Below are positions 18,555 through 27,277 of a stretch of 64,000 nt of DNA, in pieces. Under the pieces are notes generated by a model. The model worked only from the letters and a program-made list of their open reading frames with translations. It was not told where the DNA came from and searched no databases. Position numbers and translations under genes: made by a program. Within the stretch, counting starts at the first letter, position 1, and each line of letters opens with the position of its first letter. Source of the stretch: Snodgrassella gandavensis. GTDB taxonomy: Bacteria > Pseudomonadota > Gammaproteobacteria > Burkholderiales > Neisseriaceae. Location: positions 1-64,000 of the forward strand of contig NZ_CAJZCE010000008.1 in assembly GCF_914768025.1 (NCBI RefSeq). Reading direction: 5' to 3'.

Positions 18555-19562
18555 ATGGCGGTACAAAATTCAGTACGAGCAATGACACCATTAAAGATTC
18601 TTTCTACAGGTGCTGCTGTACCGGTACGATGTGTAACGTCTGCTGAGATGGACAAGCGTTTTAACAAGCCTGATGGTTATGTACAGCGACGTTCCGGTAT
18701 CGAGCACCGCTTTCATATTACTGATGATGTCGGTCAGGCACAGTTAGCTGCCGAGGCATTGAATGATGCGCTGCAACGCCAGCAGATTGCGCCGGAATCT
18801 ATTGATTTGCTGATTTCTGCTTCCGCAATTGGTATTCAGGTATTACCGTATACAGCCGCGCATATTCTGAAAGTCAGCAATTTACCGCAGAATATTGCCA
18901 GTTTCGATATCAATAATACTTGTGTTAGTTTTATGACTGCGCTGGAAACGGCGGCCTGTCTGCTTAATCAGGGTGTATACAGGCGCATTGCTATTGTTTC
19001 TGCCGATCTGCCTTCGCGCGGTCTTAACTGGGATGATGAGGAGTCTGCACTGATTTTTGGTGATGGTGCAGCTTGTGCAATTGTAGAAAAAGGCGATGGC
19101 AGCAGTGGTATTCTGTCGTTTTTGCTGGAAACCTATCCTGAGGGGCTGGAGTTGTGTGAGGTGCGTTGTGGTGGCACACGCCGCAATCTGCGAGTAGGGA
19201 TGGACGATAGTGATTTTCTGTTTGATATGAAAGGCAAGCAATTATTCAGGCTAGCCACCACGCTGATTGAGAGCTTTGCCGAGCGTCTGTTGCAGCAAGC
19301 CGGTTTGACTATGCCACAAGTAGATTGTGTGCTGATGCATCAGGCCAGCCATCTGGCGATTAAACACATTTGCAAACAGCTACGTATCAAACCGGATCAG
19401 TATGTGGATATTTACCGTTATCGCGGTAATCAGGTGGCGGCCTCTATTCCTTCGGTAATGCATGAAGCATGGACGACAGGAAGGGTGCATGAAGGCAAAC
19501 CGTTGATGTTGTTTGGTACTGCTGCCGGCCTGACGCTTGGGGGCATGGTGCTGTTGCCATGA
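18555..19562 (+). CDS. 3-oxoacyl-ACP synthase III-like / OleA-like thiolase-fold enzyme
   Basis: The 335-residue protein is of KAS III size and carries the triad: Cys in NNTCVSF, His in LMHQASH and Asn in YRGNQVAAS. The usual FabH YGNTSAAS is replaced by YRGNQVAAS, which points to a specialised condensing enzyme rather than housekeeping FabH. It would condense an acyl donor with malonyl-ACP or a second acyl-CoA. A strong AGGAGAG ribosome site precedes it. It overlaps the next gene by ATGA. The neighbours (epimerase-type dehydrogenase, MBL hydrolase) suggest formation, reduction and hydrolysis of a beta-keto intermediate. Confidence 0.88.
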   Translation: MAVQNSVRAMTPLKILSTGAAVPVRCVTSAEMDKRFNKPDGYVQRRSGIEHRFHITDDVGQAQLAAEALNDALQRQQIAPESIDLLISASAIGIQVLPYTAAHILKVSNLPQNIASFDINNTCVSFMTALETAACLLNQGVYRRIAIVSADLPSRGLNWDDEESALIFGDGAACAIVEKGDGSSGILSFLLETYPEGLELCEVRCGGTRRNLRVGMDDSDFLFDMKGKQLFRLATTLIESFAERLLQQAGLTMPQVDCVLMHQASHLAIKHICKQLRIKPDQYVDIYRYRGNQVAASIPSVMHEAWTTGRVHEGKPLMLFGTAAGLTLGGMVLLP

Positions 19563-20578
19563 AAATACTGGTCACTGGTGCCACCAGTGGGCTAGGGCGC
19601 AACGCAGCGGAATATCTATTGCAGCAGGGACATCAAGTGCATGCCACCGGTCGCAATCAGGCGGCTGCGCAATGGCTGCACCAGTATCAGGCGTCATTTA
19701 CTGCGCTTGATCTGGAGCAGGCCAGTGTCGAACAGTGCGTACAGTTAATGCACGGCTGTGACGCCGTCTGGCATTGTGCTGCCAAGTCCTCTGCCTGGGG
19801 GAGCTGGGCAGAATTCTATCAGGCCAACGTACTGGCCACACGCAAGTTGGCACAGGCTGCCGGAACAGCAGCAGTGGCGCGCTTTGTGCATATTTCCACT
19901 CCATCGGTGTATTTTGATTACCGACCGCTTTATCAGCTTACCGAAGAACAGCGTGCCAAGCGCTTTGCGAATTTCTATGCCGCCACTAAATATGCTGCCG
20001 AGCAGGAAATATTAGGATTGTTACCCCGTTTTCCGGCGACAAGCTATATCATTCTGCGTCCGCGTGCCCTGTTTGGCCCGCATGACCGGGTGATTATGCC
20101 GTGGTTTCTGACCCAGTTGCAGGCCGGACGGCAGCAATTACGTCTGCCCGGGGGGGGCAAAGTGCTGTTAGACCTGACCTTTGCGCTGAATGTGGTGCAA
20201 GCGATGATGCTGGCTACCACTACGGACGGGCTGGCTTCGGGGCGAGTTTACAATATCACTAATCAGCAGCCACGGCAGCTGGTAGATATATTACACCAGT
20301 TGCTGACGGAGCAGTTGGGCTGGCATTATCAGATACGTTCTGTGCCCTATCCGCTTGCTTCTGGTGTGGCCACGCTATTGGAAAAGGTGGCGAAACTGAC
20401 AGGCCAAGAACCCTTATGGACGCGTTATGGAATTGGTGCGCTGTATTACGATATGACGCTGGATAACAGCCGTGCCATCAGTGAGCTGGGTTATCGACCA
20501 CAGTACAACCTAACGCAGGCAATTGAGATAACGGCGCAGTGGCTGCGCCAGCAGGGCATGGCGGCCAAATATGGCTGA
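19559..20578 (+). CDS. NAD(P)-dependent epimerase/dehydrogenase (extended SDR, OleD/3-beta-HSD-like)
   Basis: The 339-residue protein has the Rossmann motif TGATSGLGRNA near the N-terminus, a STPSVYF catalytic Ser region and the YAATKYAAE Tyr-Lys pair. This makes it an extended SDR of the NAD-dependent epimerase/3-beta-hydroxysteroid dehydrogenase type. OleD, the reductase that acts on the OleA product in olefin synthesis, belongs to the same group. Both ends overlap neighbours (4 bp upstream, 8 bp downstream), so the three genes are one translational unit. Confidence 0.88.
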   Translation: MKILVTGATSGLGRNAAEYLLQQGHQVHATGRNQAAAQWLHQYQASFTALDLEQASVEQCVQLMHGCDAVWHCAAKSSAWGSWAEFYQANVLATRKLAQAAGTAAVARFVHISTPSVYFDYRPLYQLTEEQRAKRFANFYAATKYAAEQEILGLLPRFPATSYIILRPRALFGPHDRVIMPWFLTQLQAGRQQLRLPGGGKVLLDLTFALNVVQAMMLATTTDGLASGRVYNITNQQPRQLVDILHQLLTEQLGWHYQIRSVPYPLASGVATLLEKVAKLTGQEPLWTRYGIGALYYDMTLDNSRAISELGYRPQYNLTQAIEITAQWLRQQGMAAKYG

Positions 20579-21377
20579 AATTCTGAGTCTTGATAGCGGG
20601 TACTGTACCCATTTGGGTTGCGTTGTTCTGCGTGGCGCGCCTGTACGCAAATGTAAATTCCCGTCCCGCGCCTATCTGTTGAGCGCACACGGGCGTCATT
20701 GGTTGTGGGATACTGGCTATGCCAGCTATTTTGATGACTATACCAGACAGGGCATATATTACCTCTACCGCTGCGTAACGCCCACTTATTTCAGCCCGCA
20801 GCAGGCGATACTGGCGCAGTTGCAGCAGCGGGGTTTGGAGGCGGCAGATATAACGGCGGTACTGATATCACATTTTCATGCCGACCATATTGCCGGTTTA
20901 CGCGATTTCAGCAATTGTTGCATGATTTGTTCGGGTGAAGGCTGGCAGCAGTTGCGCCAGTTGCGCGGAATGGCGGCGTTAAGGCAGGCTTTTGTGCCCG
21001 GGCTGATACCAGATGGTTTTGAAAGCCTAGTTCAGTTTGTGGAAACATTTCCGGTGCAGGCACTACCCGCCCAACTGGCGCCATTTCAGTATGGCTATGC
21101 CTTGCCGGAGAGTGAGGGGGAAATTGTGATTGTGCCGCTGCCCGGTCATGCCGCCGGCCAGCTTGGTGCTTTTGTGGCCACAGATAATGGCTGGGTGCTG
21201 CTGGCCAGTGATGCAGCTTGGTCGCACCTGAATTATCAGCAGATGCGGCTACCGCTGAAACTGGCTAATCTGATTATGGATAATCCGCGTGCCTATGTGA
21301 CTACCCTGCAAGCGTTACAACAACTACATCAAGGTGGTGCGGCCACCATTCACTTGAGTCATGAAGCGGAAGTATGA
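20571..21377 (+). CDS. MBL-fold metallohydrolase
   Basis: The 268-residue protein has the metallo-beta-lactamase metal motif SHFHADH, a second ligand His in PLPGHAAGQ, Asp in LLASDAAW and a late His in IHLSHEAE. These make a full binuclear zinc site. It resembles lactonase/thioesterase-like MBL enzymes (AHL lactonase group), so an ester, thioester or lactone substrate made by the two upstream enzymes is possible. It overlaps the upstream gene by 8 bp, and its TGA overlaps the ATG of a decayed frame. Confidence 0.88.
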   Translation: MAEILSLDSGYCTHLGCVVLRGAPVRKCKFPSRAYLLSAHGRHWLWDTGYASYFDDYTRQGIYYLYRCVTPTYFSPQQAILAQLQQRGLEAADITAVLISHFHADHIAGLRDFSNCCMICSGEGWQQLRQLRGMAALRQAFVPGLIPDGFESLVQFVETFPVQALPAQLAPFQYGYALPESEGEIVIVPLPGHAAGQLGAFVATDNGWVLLASDAAWSHLNYQQMRLPLKLANLIMDNPRAYVTTLQALQQLHQGGAATIHLSHEAEV

Positions 21378-21540
21378 GTGCATTAATGACTTTGTGGTAT
21401 TACTGGCGCCCCCGCGTATTTTGCCAGCCAGCAGCATACGAATACGCGAGTAAATCTGCTCTCCTAAGCTGGATAAGCTGAAGCATATTGTTGCAGAATA
21501 TATTTTATTGTCCTATTTTCAGGCACCAGTTGCGACTATC
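21374..21540 (+). pseudogene. Decayed fourth gene of the KAS III operon (possible adenylate-forming/F390-synthetase-related N-terminus)
   Basis: An ATG at 21374 overlaps the MBL stop in the ATGA style of a real operon gene. It reads MSALMTLWYYWRPRVFCQ and runs to a TGA at 21479. Moving one base there restores a sensible frame (KLKHIVAEYILLSYFQ), as expected after a one-base frameshift. The Trp/Tyr/Arg-rich start and a later S-x-Y/F-x segment remind me of F390-synthetase-related proteins that accompany such operons in other genera; this is from memory. The open frame continues to 21669 without recognisable similarity. Confidence 0.4.
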
Positions 21541-22224
21541 TGTACCACTGGTGTCTATTACATTTATACCAACAATCAATACGACAAAAAATATGTGGAT
21601 TGGCGGATATGGCATGAACAAGCAATAAATGCGAATGGTTATATTTTCTCTGGCATAACTTCATTATGATTATGAAATAATTTAGTTGTGTAAGTGTCTG
21701 TATAAGAGTTAAATATAGTTAATTTATATAAATATTTTCTAATTTGACAGCTTGAGGCAGGCCTGCTGATAAGTTTTAATAAATGATGAGAACCATTATT
21801 ATTCTAATGCTATGTTTTTGTTGAATATTTAAATTAATTTTTGAATTTTTAGATGAATAATTATGAAAATTAGTCTTATTTAGATTAAAAATAGTGTTGA
21901 AATTTAATGTTATGATAAGTTCAAACAGTTGTATTGATTATCGAAGTGAAAGTATTGCGTAATTAATACAACTATTTAGAGGGGAGTAGGATTGCAGGTT
22001 AATTTTAGCCTGCAATCCATGACTGCACAAAATACTGAGGCAGATTATTTATCCCCATTGAATATAGTACTGTGATGCAAATGCATGCCTAATCTGCTGA
22101 TAGGTATAGTGTATACAGCACGGGTACGAAAACAACAGCATAAATTTATGTTATTTAAATGGTTAATCTGGTGATGACGGTTTCAGGGTCAGGCCAGATT
22201 AATGACGGCTGTTTAATGATTAAT
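21541..22224. other. AT-rich region upstream of bfrA
   Basis: No intact gene. It includes a possible Fur-like sequence gatgagaaccattattatt at 21785-21803 (about 12 of 19 positions fit the Fur consensus) and a 10-bp perfect hairpin at 21989-22018 (ggattgcagg / cctgcaatcc) with no T-tract. Either may bear on iron control of bfrAB, but both are ~250-470 bp from the gene. Confidence 0.3.
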
Positions 22225-22259
22225 CAAAGCTGTCTGGCTATGCCAACAGAACAGCTTTG
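22225..22259 (+). promoter_or_regulatory. Stem-loop directly before the bfrA ribosome site
   Basis: Arms caaagctgt (22225-22233) and acagctttg (22251-22259) form a 9-bp perfect stem ending six bases before the AAGGA Shine-Dalgarno at 22266. Its position suits translational control or mRNA protection; no regulator is known from the sequence. Confidence 0.45.
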
Positions 22260-22277
22260 AGCAAAAAGGAAGCAAAT

Positions 22278-22742
22278 ATGGAAGGCAAAAAAGTTGTACT
22301 GGATTGTTTAAACCGCTTACTGGCAGGAGAGCTGGCCGCACGTGACCAATATTTTGCGCACTCACGCATGTATGAAGATATGGGCTATATGCAGCTTTTT
22401 CAGCGCATAGACCATGAAATGCAGGAAGAAACCGACCATGCCCACCAGTTTATTCACCGTATTCTGATGCTCAATGGCAAGCCAAATATGGTACCGGATG
22501 CAGTCAATGTTGGTACCGATGTCGTGAGCATGCTGCAAAATGATCTGGCTACCGAGCTGAGTGTACGCCAGAATCTGAAAGATGCAATTAAGCTGTGTGA
22601 ACAGGAACAAGACTATGTTACCCGACAGTTTCTGGTAGCGCAGTTGAAAGATACCGAAGAAGACCATGCCCACTGGCTGGAACAGCAATTACGCCAGATT
22701 GAAATAATGGGTTTGCCAAACTATCTGCAAAGCCAGTTGTAA
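22278..22742 (+). CDS. bfrA: Bacterioferritin subunit A (ferroxidase type, no heme Met)
   Basis: I take the ATG at 22278, preceded by AAGGA; the TTG at 22257 would add seven residues that are really the ribosome site. The 154-residue protein keeps the di-iron ferroxidase ligands Glu18, Glu51, His54, Glu93 (Glu94 in E. coli), Glu127 and His130. Residue 52, the heme-ligating Met of E. coli Bfr, is Thr. It should oxidise ferrous iron in a mixed 24-mer with BfrB for storage and peroxide protection. bfrB starts 10 bp downstream. Confidence 0.95.
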   Translation: MEGKKVVLDCLNRLLAGELAARDQYFAHSRMYEDMGYMQLFQRIDHEMQEETDHAHQFIHRILMLNGKPNMVPDAVNVGTDVVSMLQNDLATELSVRQNLKDAIKLCEQEQDYVTRQFLVAQLKDTEEDHAHWLEQQLRQIEIMGLPNYLQSQL

Positions 22743-22752
22743 GGAGAAAAAT

Positions 22753-23226
22753 ATGCAGGGTGACCGTTTGGCCTTACAGGCACTGAATAAAAATCTGGGT
22801 TTACTACTGGTATCTATCAATCAGTATTTTTTACATGCACGGATTTTACGCAACTGGGGTTTTGCCGAGCTGGGTGAAGTCTTGTACAAACATTCGATTC
22901 GCGACATGAAAAGTGCCGATGCATTGATTGAACGCATACTGCTGCTGGAAGGACTGCCCAACTTGCAGGAATATGGCAAAATTCTGGTTGGTGAAAACAT
23001 CACCGAGATTTTACAGTGTGACCAGCAGGCAGAACAGGCCAAGCATATTGCGCTGGCCGATGCGATTGCCGTGTGTGAAAACCAGCTTGATTTTGTATCA
23101 CGCGATTTGCTTGAACAGCAAAAAGCAGTAAATGAAGAATATCTCGACTGGTTGGGTACACAGCTAGACCTGATTGAAGAAATTGGCTTGGCCAATTATG
23201 CCCAAACAGCGGCACGGGCAGACTAA
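22753..23226 (+). CDS. bfrB: Bacterioferritin subunit B (heme type, ferroxidase ligands lost)
   Basis: The 157-residue protein keeps the heme ligand Met52 (RDMKSA) and Tyr25, but the ferroxidase positions are Leu18, Asp51, Ser54 and Tyr at the His130 position. It therefore complements BfrA: one subunit has the catalytic centre, the other the heme. This division of labour is described for Neisseria BfrA/BfrB. Co-transcribed with bfrA; a ribosome site AAGGAG precedes the start and a strong terminator follows. Confidence 0.95.
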   Translation: MQGDRLALQALNKNLGLLLVSINQYFLHARILRNWGFAELGEVLYKHSIRDMKSADALIERILLLEGLPNLQEYGKILVGENITEILQCDQQAEQAKHIALADAIAVCENQLDFVSRDLLEQQKAVNEEYLDWLGTQLDLIEEIGLANYAQTAARAD

Positions 23227-23250
23227 TACAGATTATGCAGAAAACAACAA

Positions 23251-23279
23251 CAGCACGTCTGCGTACGTGCTGTTTTTTT
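23251..23279 (+). terminator. Intrinsic terminator of bfrAB
   Basis: CAGCACGT-CTGCGT-ACGTGCTG followed by TTTTTTT, 24 bp after bfrB. The upstream strand is A-rich (AAAACAACAA), so it may also stop the convergent cysG transcript. Confidence 0.93.
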
Positions 23280-23300
23280 ATGGCAGCAAGCACATCATGG

Positions 23301-24710
23301 CTAAGCTGCTGCCTCGTCGGCAACAGAATGGCCGTGTGGCTGAAACCACGCCAGTTGCTGGCGCAACCGTACCACCTCCCCAATAACCATCAGTGCCGGT
23401 GTGGCCGCCTGTTGTGCCAGTACCGCCAGTTGATGTAGTTCACCGGTTAAGACACACTGATTGGCCTGCGTGCCATGCGAAATAATCGCTACCGGCGTAC
23501 TGCGCACCCGCCCGTGGGCGATTAATTGCCGGCTGATTTCCGCTGCTTGCAGCGTTCCCATATAAATCACCAGAGTTTGCCGTGCACAGGCCAGCGTCTG
23601 CCAGCCGTATGTCTGACTGCCCAACTGCTGGTGGCCAGTGATGAACAAAACACTCTGGGCATAATCGCGATGCGTGAGTGGAATACCGGCATAGGCAGTG
23701 GCTCCCAAACCAGCACTGATGCCGGGAATAATACGAAAAGGAATGCCAGCCATCTGCAATACTGCACATTCTTCACCGCCACGGCCAAAGACAAACGGAT
23801 CACCGCCTTTGAGGCGTACCACACGCTTACCCTGCTGTGCCCACTCTACCAGCAGCTCATTGGTTTGCTGCTGTTGCACCTGATGGCGTCCGCAGCGTTT
23901 GCCCACACTGATTTTTAAAGCATCGCGACGCACCAGTGCCAGCACTTCTGCCGATACCAGTGCATCGTATAACACCACATCCGCTGCCTGCATGGCCTGC
24001 AAAGCATGTAAAGTTAGCAACCCGGCATCGCCCGGGCCGGCACCCACCAGCGCCACTTCACCCTGCGGCAGTGGCTGGTGCTGAGTTAACTGTTGCTGCA
24101 ACAGCGTTTCTGCCGCAGTTTCATCGCCACTGGCAATATACTGGCCAAAGCGGCTATGCTGAAACAACTGCTCCCAGAAACGCCGCCGCTCACTGAGGCT
24201 GCGTAAGGCAGTTTTCACCTGTTTACGCCAGCGTCCGGCTACCGCAGCCACCTGCCCCAGAGAGAATGGCAGCAACACTTCAATCTGCTGGCGAATCAGC
24301 CGCGCCAGCACCGGCGCGTGGCCGCCACTGCTCACCGCTACCTGTATCGGGCTGCGGTCAATCAGTGCCGGCACAATAAAGGAACAGCAAGCCGGCTGGT
24401 CGACACAGTTGCAAAATGTCGCCGCTGCTTCGGCTGCCTGAAAAATACGCAGATTCAGCGCATGGTCATTGGTGGCTGCAACCACCAGAAACACACCATT
24501 TAACAAATCGGGGCTGAAATCCGTGCCAATATATTCGGCCTGTTGTGCCGCAAACCACTCTGCAAACTGAGCAGTGGTTTGCTGCGCAACCACCTGTAAC
24601 TGCGCGCCGGCCTGTAACAGCGCACTGGCCTTGCGTTCGGCCACCAGACCGCCGCCTACCAGTAATACCTTGCGCTGGTGTAAATGAGTAAATATCGGGT
24701 AGTGATTCAT
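23301..24710 (-). CDS. cysG: Siroheme synthase CysG (methyltransferase, dehydrogenase, ferrochelatase)
   Basis: The 469-residue protein has the full three-activity layout. Residues 1-~115 are the NAD-binding dehydrogenase/ferrochelatase (VLLVGGGLVAERKA, DQPACCSF). A CysG dimerisation segment follows, then from ~217 the SAM uroporphyrinogen methyltransferase (LVGAGPGDAGLLTL, VRLKGGDPFVFGRGGEE). It makes siroheme, the prosthetic group of sulfite reductase. It is convergent with bfrB and divergent from cysH, with 258 bp between the cysG and cysH starts. Confidence 0.96.
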   Translation of the reverse strand: MNHYPIFTHLHQRKVLLVGGGLVAERKASALLQAGAQLQVVAQQTTAQFAEWFAAQQAEYIGTDFSPDLLNGVFLVVAATNDHALNLRIFQAAEAAATFCNCVDQPACCSFIVPALIDRSPIQVAVSSGGHAPVLARLIRQQIEVLLPFSLGQVAAVAGRWRKQVKTALRSLSERRRFWEQLFQHSRFGQYIASGDETAAETLLQQQLTQHQPLPQGEVALVGAGPGDAGLLTLHALQAMQAADVVLYDALVSAEVLALVRRDALKISVGKRCGRHQVQQQQTNELLVEWAQQGKRVVRLKGGDPFVFGRGGEECAVLQMAGIPFRIIPGISAGLGATAYAGIPLTHRDYAQSVLFITGHQQLGSQTYGWQTLACARQTLVIYMGTLQAAEISRQLIAHGRVRSTPVAIISHGTQANQCVLTGELHQLAVLAQQAATPALMVIGEVVRLRQQLAWFQPHGHSVADEAAA

Positions 24711-24859
24711 ACTGGCTTATCTTTGTATTTAGTATGCCATCTTATAAGCACCAGTGCCCGCCTGAAAAAGAAGCAATTTTTCTAACCAAAGCGTTGGCAG
24801 TTATATCTGCCATGGCCATGCACAGACTGGGGATTTAGTTATAAAGAAAGAAATTTTTA

Positions 24860-24893
24860 TTCTTTCCTTGCCGTTGCCTGCGCTTGCTACTAT
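24860..24893 (+). promoter_or_regulatory. cysH promoter region with motif shared with cysJ
   Basis: ttctttc (24860-24866), 15 bases, then gcttgcta (24882-24889) overlapping a TACTAT -10-like hexamer. The same two blocks, 14 bases apart, stand at the same place before cysJ (34831-34863). The arrangement suggests a common activator such as CysB plus a sigma-70 -10 element. Confidence 0.5.
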
Positions 24894-24968
24894 CCATGTG
24901 ATTCAGACAGTAATCTGCTTAAACAGTTGCAGTCATTAACAAATTGTACATTCAGGATAGTCATAACC

Positions 24969-25691
24969 ATGTTGCGCCCCCGCCTGTGGACACCACCGCA
25001 TGATGCGGCCGCCACCAAACGCCTGCCGGCCTTAACCGCCCAGTTGCAGACACGTTTACAGCAGATTGTACAGCAGCATCAGCATATTAAATTTGCCTCC
25101 AGTCTGGCGGTTGAGGACATGGTCATTACCGATGTCATTGTGCGCGAGCAGCTACCAATCGAAGTATTTACCCTCAATACCGGCGCACTCAATAACGAAA
25201 CACAGAACCTGCTGCGTGCCGCCTATGAACATTGGGGTATCCGCATTGCCGAATACCGGCCGGATGAAGAAGCCGTTGATGCCTATGTAGCCGCCCATGG
25301 CAAACAGGCTTTTTATGACAGCGTTGCCCTGCGGCGTGAATGCTGCCATATCCGCAAAATCGAACCGCTTGGCCGCGCCCTGAGCAAGGCCGATGCCTGG
25401 ATAACCGGACAGCGGCGGGAGCAATCAACTACACGCACAGCGTTAGCACTGGCAGAGCAGGATAAAGCGCATGGCATCGCCAAATACAATCCACTGGCCG
25501 ACTGGCTGGAAACCGAAGTATGGGCGTATGCCCAGATGCAGCAGTTACCAGTAAACGAGCTGTACCAGCAAGGCTATCCAAGTATTGGCTGTGAGCCCTG
25601 CACCCGTCCCGTAAAAGCCGGAGAAGACATTCGTGCCGGACGCTGGTGGTGGGAAAGTCAGGATAGTAAAGAATGTGGTTTGCACAAATAG
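24969..25691 (+). CDS. cysH: Assimilatory APS reductase (CysH, Fe-S type)
   Basis: I take ATG 24969 (AGGATAG upstream); the TTG at 24927 has no ribosome site. The 240-residue protein has the sulfonucleotide-binding core FASSLAVEDMV. It also has the four cysteines CC...CxxC (ECCHIRKIEPL and GCEPCTRPV) that hold a [4Fe-4S] cluster, and the catalytic C-terminal ECGLHK. The cluster ligands mark reductases that use APS rather than PAPS, so sulfate reduction here should bypass CysC. This fits the absence of a CysC domain in CysN. cysD follows 62 bp later. Confidence 0.94.
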   Translation: MLRPRLWTPPHDAAATKRLPALTAQLQTRLQQIVQQHQHIKFASSLAVEDMVITDVIVREQLPIEVFTLNTGALNNETQNLLRAAYEHWGIRIAEYRPDEEAVDAYVAAHGKQAFYDSVALRRECCHIRKIEPLGRALSKADAWITGQRREQSTTRTALALAEQDKAHGIAKYNPLADWLETEVWAYAQMQQLPVNELYQQGYPSIGCEPCTRPVKAGEDIRAGRWWWESQDSKECGLHK

Positions 25692-25753
25692 GCAGAAATC
25701 AACCCAGTGTTGCAGGCATGGCCGACATGCTTGGCAGCCATAACGGAAACATC

Positions 25754-26668
25754 ATGAGTATTCAAGACAAACATCTGGACTGGCTGGAAGCCGAATCAAT
25801 TTACATCATCCGCGAAGTAGTGGCCGAAGCGCGCAATCCGGCGTTACTGTTTTCCGGCGGCAAAGATTCAGTAGTACTGCTGGCACTGGCCGTCAAAGCG
25901 TTTCAGATTCCCGGACACAGCCTACAATTACCGCTGACACTGGTACATATAGATACCGGACACAACTATCCCGAAGTCATCGCTTTTCGCGATACCACCG
26001 TACAACAGTTGGGCGCACGGCTGATTGTTGGCAGCGTAGAAGATTCTATCCGCCGTGGCAGTGTAACCCTGCGCCGTGCTACCGATTCACGCAATGCCGC
26101 ACAGGCCATCACCCTGCTGGAAACCATCGAAGCCAATGGCTTTGATGCATTAATGGGCGGCGCGCGGCGGGATGAGGAAAAAGCCCGTGCCAAAGAGCGG
26201 ATTTTCTCCTTTCGCGATGAATTTGGGCAGTGGGATCCCAAAAACCAGCGGCCGGAATTATGGGATTTATACAATACCCGCCTGCACCCGGGTGAGAACA
26301 TGCGCGTATTCCCGATTTCCAACTGGACAGAACTCGATATCTGGCAATACATCGCGCGCGAACAGCTTGCCTTGCCACCGATTTACTATGCGCACCAGCG
26401 AGAAGTCGTAGAACGCGGCAATATGCTGGTACCAGTAACCGAGCTGACACCGAAAAAAGAAAACGAAGTGAGCGTAATCCGCAGCGTACGCTTCCGTACC
26501 GTAGGCGATATTTCCTGCACCTGCCCCGTAGCCAGCGTAGCGGCCACCGCAGCAGAAATCATAGCCGAAACCGCACAAACCACCATTTCCGAGCGCAACG
26601 CCACCCGCATGGATGATCAAGTATCAGAAGCAGCAATGGAAGAGCGCAAGAAAGCAGGTTATTTCTGA
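25754..26668 (+). CDS. cysD: Sulfate adenylyltransferase small subunit CysD
   Basis: I choose ATG 25754 (MSIQDKHLDWLEAESI), matching the usual CysD start; an upstream in-frame start at 25673 would overlap the end of cysH and add unlike sequence. The 304-residue protein has the PP-loop FSGGKDSVVLL and the R-rich GGARRDEEKARAKERIFS region. With CysN it forms ATP sulfurylase, making APS from sulfate and ATP. Its stop overlaps the start of the hydrolase gene. Confidence 0.95.
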   Translation: MSIQDKHLDWLEAESIYIIREVVAEARNPALLFSGGKDSVVLLALAVKAFQIPGHSLQLPLTLVHIDTGHNYPEVIAFRDTTVQQLGARLIVGSVEDSIRRGSVTLRRATDSRNAAQAITLLETIEANGFDALMGGARRDEEKARAKERIFSFRDEFGQWDPKNQRPELWDLYNTRLHPGENMRVFPISNWTELDIWQYIAREQLALPPIYYAHQREVVERGNMLVPVTELTPKKENEVSVIRSVRFRTVGDISCTCPVASVAATAAEIIAETAQTTISERNATRMDDQVSEAAMEERKKAGYF

Positions 26669-27270
26669 TGGCCAAAACACCAACCACAGCAACACCACAT
26701 ATATTTATCGTGCACGGCTTTCAAAGTAGCCCGCATGATAACTGGTTTGACTGGCTGGCCACACAGGCACGCGCTGCCGGTGTCACCGTAACCCAGCCGG
26801 CCATGCCCGCACCAGACTATCCACAGGCCGCAGAGTGGCAGCAGACACTGGATAAAATTATCGGCCAGCCCCAAGCAAACACCTTTCTGATTGGCCACAG
26901 CCTTGGTGTCATCACCTTGCTGCACTTTCTCAGCCGGCACCGGCCGGCACGGCTGGGCGGGCTCATACTGGCGGCCGGCTTTGCCACCCATCTGCCCAAA
27001 TTAACAATACTGGATGACTATATCCATGCCAGCCAGCCCGATTTCACCGTTTTGCAGCACATCAGCATGCCGGTACACAGCATTATTTCCACCAATGACC
27101 CCTATGTTCCCGAAGCCGCCAGCAGCACCATCGCCCATGCATTGCATAGCAGCATCGATTATGTACCGTCTGGCGGCCACCTAATGGCCGAAGACGGATT
27201 CAGCGAATTAGCACCCGTCTGGCAGAGCCTGCAACAGATGCTGGCGCAGGCAGCAACCCCACAAAAGTGA
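26668..27270 (+). CDS. RBBP9/YdeN-type alpha/beta serine hydrolase inside the cys operon
   Basis: The 200-residue protein starts HIFIVHGFQSSP (oxyanion region). It carries the nucleophile elbow GHSLG, an Asp in IISTNDPYV and a late His in SGGHLMAED, giving the Ser-Asp-His triad of the RBBP9/YdeN group. It sits between cysD and cysN, overlapping cysD at its start and ending 7 bp before cysN, so it is made with the sulfurylase subunits. Such a gene is not part of known sulfate activation, and its substrate is unknown. Confidence 0.9.
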   Translation: MAKTPTTATPHIFIVHGFQSSPHDNWFDWLATQARAAGVTVTQPAMPAPDYPQAAEWQQTLDKIIGQPQANTFLIGHSLGVITLLHFLSRHRPARLGGLILAAGFATHLPKLTILDDYIHASQPDFTVLQHISMPVHSIISTNDPYVPEAASSTIAHALHSSIDYVPSGGHLMAEDGFSELAPVWQSLQQMLAQAATPQK

Positions 27271-27277
27271 GACACCG

